NCBI RefSeq assembly: GCF_017948485.1
Contig: NZ_JAFFSX010000007.1
Coordinates: 248,001 to 312,000 of the forward strand
Source of the DNA: Streptomyces sp. GESEQ-35
Lineage (GTDB): Bacteria > Actinomycetota > Actinomycetes > Streptomycetales > Streptomycetaceae
Direction: 5' to 3'
Length of the DNA stretch: 64,000 nucleotides
The notes beneath the pieces were generated by a model. That model did no database searches and was not told the origin of the DNA. It was given only the letters and a program-made list of their open reading frames with translations. Shown here one piece after another: positions 62,151 through 64,000 of the stretch. The position numbers and the translations under genes were made by a program. Within the stretch, counting starts at the first letter, position 1. Each line of letters starts with the position of its first letter.

Positions 62151-63335
62151 CTACGCCGACAACTCCCTCTCCAGCGGCGTCCGGAACCGCGGTGTGATCC
62201 GTGTCGTCCCCACCCACCCCCGCAGCCGCTCCGCCTCCCTCTCGATCACGGTTTCCGCCTCTGGGCCGATCCCCTCCCGGTCCAGCACCCGCCACACGAT
62301 CTCGCCGTCGGCCCGCTGGGCCCACCCGCCGATCACCCGGCCGTTCCACCACACCGTCGGACCCACGTTGCCGCTGCGGTCGAAGAGGGCGGGGCGGAGG
62401 TCGGGGGAGAGGTACCAGTCGCGGTGCTGCCAGCCCATCGCTGTGGGGTCGAGGGCGGGCAGCAGGGCGGCCCAGGGCTCGGCGGGCTCGGCCACGGGGG
62501 CGGTGTCACCGGCCGTGACGTGGCCCGTGCCCTCGTCGAGCCGCACCTCCTCGGCGCCGATCGCCTTGAGGGCGCGGCGCACCTCGGTCACGTTCCAGCC
62601 GGTCCACCACTTGAGGTCGGCCTCGGTGGCCGGGCCGCACGCCGTCAGCCAGCGGCCGAGGAGGGCGGCCTGGGCCCCTGCGATGTCCAGCTCCGGATGC
62701 GCGGGCGCCGGAGCCCAGCGGAACTGGGACGACGTCCAGGAGCCGAGCGGCCGGCCGCGCACGACCTTGCCCTCCTGGCCCAGCAGGCGCAGCAGCCGTG
62801 TCGAGACGGTGTGCAGGCCCTCGTAGCTCTTCCCGGCACCGTAGGTAAACCGCTCTCTCAACCGCGGCTCGTCCTGGGCGAGTTCGGCCGCCGTCGCCTG
62901 TCCGCGGCGCTCCAGCACGGCCAGCGTGGACTCCTCGACCTCCTTGAGCCAGGCTGCGTCCGGCGCTCCGCCCACAGCCATCTGCTTGAGCAGGTTGGCG
63001 CGTTCGCGGGCGGCGACGGCGATGCCCGTGGAGGCGTGCACGACGGCGGTCAGCCGGGACGGGAACACGAACACGGTGTTCCGCATGCCGTGCATACGCA
63101 CCAGGCTGCCGTCCCCGTACAGCGCCCGCTCCGTCTCGGTCACCGTCTTCGCCGGATCCCCGAGCCGCGCGCCCACCGCCAGATACACCGTCGCCGGGTC
63201 GGTGCCGTGCAGCGCGACCAGCGAGCGGGCGATCTCCTCCGGCGACGCCGCCCGTGCCGTACCCGCCAGGCGGTGCCGCAGCGCGAGCCGGGCCCGCCGC
63301 TCCGCCACACCGACGTGCCGCTGCCCGTCGCTCAT
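62151..63335 (-). CDS. HTH_42 winged-helix protein (AlkZ-like DNA glycosylase family)
   Basis: 394 aa from ATG 63335 with GGAGG five bases before. Tandem winged-helix architecture of PF06224: VAERRARLALRHRLAGTARA, LVALHGTDPATVYLAVGARL, MHGMRNTVFVFPSRL, GVGAPDAAWL-like middle and LLPALDPTAMGWQHRDWYL, VGPTVWWNGRVIGGWAQR. AlkZ relatives remove bulky or crosslinked bases; here HGTDP stands where QxQ/HxQ-type catalytic residues occur, so activity is uncertain. Confidence 0.83.
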   Translation of the reverse strand: MSDGQRHVGVAERRARLALRHRLAGTARAASPEEIARSLVALHGTDPATVYLAVGARLGDPAKTVTETERALYGDGSLVRMHGMRNTVFVFPSRLTAVVHASTGIAVAARERANLLKQMAVGGAPDAAWLKEVEESTLAVLERRGQATAAELAQDEPRLRERFTYGAGKSYEGLHTVSTRLLRLLGQEGKVVRGRPLGSWTSSQFRWAPAPAHPELDIAGAQAALLGRWLTACGPATEADLKWWTGWNVTEVRRALKAIGAEEVRLDEGTGHVTAGDTAPVAEPAEPWAALLPALDPTAMGWQHRDWYLSPDLRPALFDRSGNVGPTVWWNGRVIGGWAQRADGEIVWRVLDREGIGPEAETVIEREAERLRGWVGTTRITPRFRTPLERELSA

Positions 63336-63350
63336 ACCATCCTCCACCCG

Positions 63351-64000
63351 TCACTTCACCTCTGTGACCTCATCCTCTCGGACACCACTGACAATCGGCC
63401 GTCGGCCGGTCGGGCCGGTCAGCACCTCATTCACGAAGTCCCGTCGGTCGTCCGCGTGTTCGCGGAACCACTGGCCCAGCATGTGCTCCGCCTCGGGAAG
63501 GTCGAAGCGGGTGAACTGTGCGCGCGTGGCGAGCGCCTGCTGGATGGCCTCCGTCACGGCGGGCGGGATGATCGTGTCCGTGCCGGGGACCGCGAGGACC
63601 GCCCGGCCCTCGTACGCCCGGAGCGCGTCCAGCGCGGGGGAGGCCCGCCAGCTGTCCGGCGTGCGGATGATCTCGCTGAACCGGCCGTCACCGTCCCCGA
63701 ACGGCACGTCCCATGCCTCGGCCGCGTAGACGGCGGGTGCGCACATGCCGAGGGCCACGACCCGTTTCCCGTAGTGCCGGGCGAGGTCCGCCACGGTCTG
63801 GCCGCTCATGCTGAACCCGACCAGCACCAGCGGGCCGCACGCGCGCGTGTCGATCACGGCGACCGCCTGCTCGAAGCGCCGGCGCAAGGTCAACTCCCGC
63901 AGTTCGCCGCTGCTTTCCCCGTGTCCCGAGAAGTCGAAGGCGAGGCCACGGCAGCCGCGGGCGACGAACTCGCCGAGCAGCGGGAGGAGTCGCTCCTTGC
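63351..64000 (-). CDS. Alpha/beta hydrolase (N-terminus outside window)
   Basis: The frame stays open to the window end. Visible features: GLAFDFSGHGESSG (oxyanion-side loop), nucleophile elbow GFSMSGQ, an Asp in VPGTDTIIPP and the catalytic His in PEAEHMLGQW. All three catalytic positions look present. It probably cleaves an ester or similar bond; substrate unknown. It ends 16 bp before the HTH_42 gene starts, so both may be co-transcribed. Confidence 0.85.
   Translation of the reverse strand, partial: KERLLPLLGEFVARGCRGLAFDFSGHGESSGELRELTLRRRFEQAVAVIDTRACGPLVLVGFSMSGQTVADLARHYGKRVVALGMCAPAVYAAEAWDVPFGDGDGRFSEIIRTPDSWRASPALDALRAYEGRAVLAVPGTDTIIPPAVTEAIQQALATRAQFTRFDLPEAEHMLGQWFREHADDRRDFVNEVLTGPTGRRPIVSGVREDEVTEVK

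Overview
This window is high-GC (roughly 70%), densely coded DNA with the codon use, Shine-Dalgarno sequences (GGAGG/AAGGAG), GTG and TTG starts, and gene families of Streptomyces. Its gene order matches, from memory, the S. coelicolor chromosome running from glnA2 (about SCO2241) down to glnII (about SCO2210) and slightly beyond. I could not run a search to confirm this. Ordinary core genes fill most of the window. The clearly accessory stretch lies between about 3.1 and 11.86 kb.

Left end (1-3.0 kb): the tail of a TetR regulator, a membrane-anchored endonuclease/exonuclease/phosphatase-fold enzyme, and an MFS efflux pump preceded by a perfect 10-bp inverted-repeat operator. A divergent XRE regulator / type I methionine aminopeptidase pair and a small unknown gene follow (3.1-4.6 kb).

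Accessory island (4.6-11.86 kb): a 115-bp near-identical direct repeat (4603-4717 and 11743-11857) carries the last codons of a glutamine synthetase gene. The intact glnA2 lies on the right and a displaced 3' fragment on the left. Next to the right copy is a truncated tyrosine recombinase. This is the signature of an integrative element that inserted at the 3' end of glnA2. Most of its genes are broken: a double-nonsense gene, a frameshifted DUF6233 gene, a GntR/kinase pair with frameshifts, a headless TPR regulator and a headless integrase. A pentapeptide-repeat protein and three small membrane proteins remain open.

Nitrogen, NAD and copper block (11.8-26 kb): glnA2, DUF3105 and DUF305 proteins, a secreted sedolisin (S53) protease, a probable copper-controlled DUF6153 gene followed by a broken multicopper oxidase, nadE, VOC and PPOX proteins, a LuxR regulator with a divergent lipoprotein gene (followed by 139-bp tandem repeats), glnE (GS adenylyltransferase) and a PAP2 protein.

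Maltodextrin block (27-45.5 kb): malR divergent from malEFG-aglA, then a three-gene signalling operon (two kinases, one apparently degenerate, and a NarL-type regulator) divergent from three secreted protein genes. After these come a secreted alpha-amylase and a giant two-catalytic-domain amylopullulanase that share near-identical promoters. Starch would be cut outside the cell, maltodextrin imported by MalEFG, and cleaved inside by AglA. No ATPase gene is present, consistent with the shared MsiK of streptomycetes.

Right end (45.5-64 kb): a receiver-PP2C phosphatase, a tautomerase-fold protein, a diiron protein / ferredoxin-reductase / TetR operon, a sigma-like membrane protein, a TPR protein, secreted proteins, a DesK/NarL-type two-component pair, an epimerase, a receiver-less GlnR-like regulator next to glnII, a secreted double-psi barrel protein with a GTNAC-repeat upstream region, an HTH_42 protein and a truncated alpha/beta hydrolase. 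Four copies of a dispersed repeat containing GTCGCGCAGTTCCCCGCG sit at 31.7, 47.6 and 52.4 kb. I saw no rRNA, tRNA or CRISPR array.
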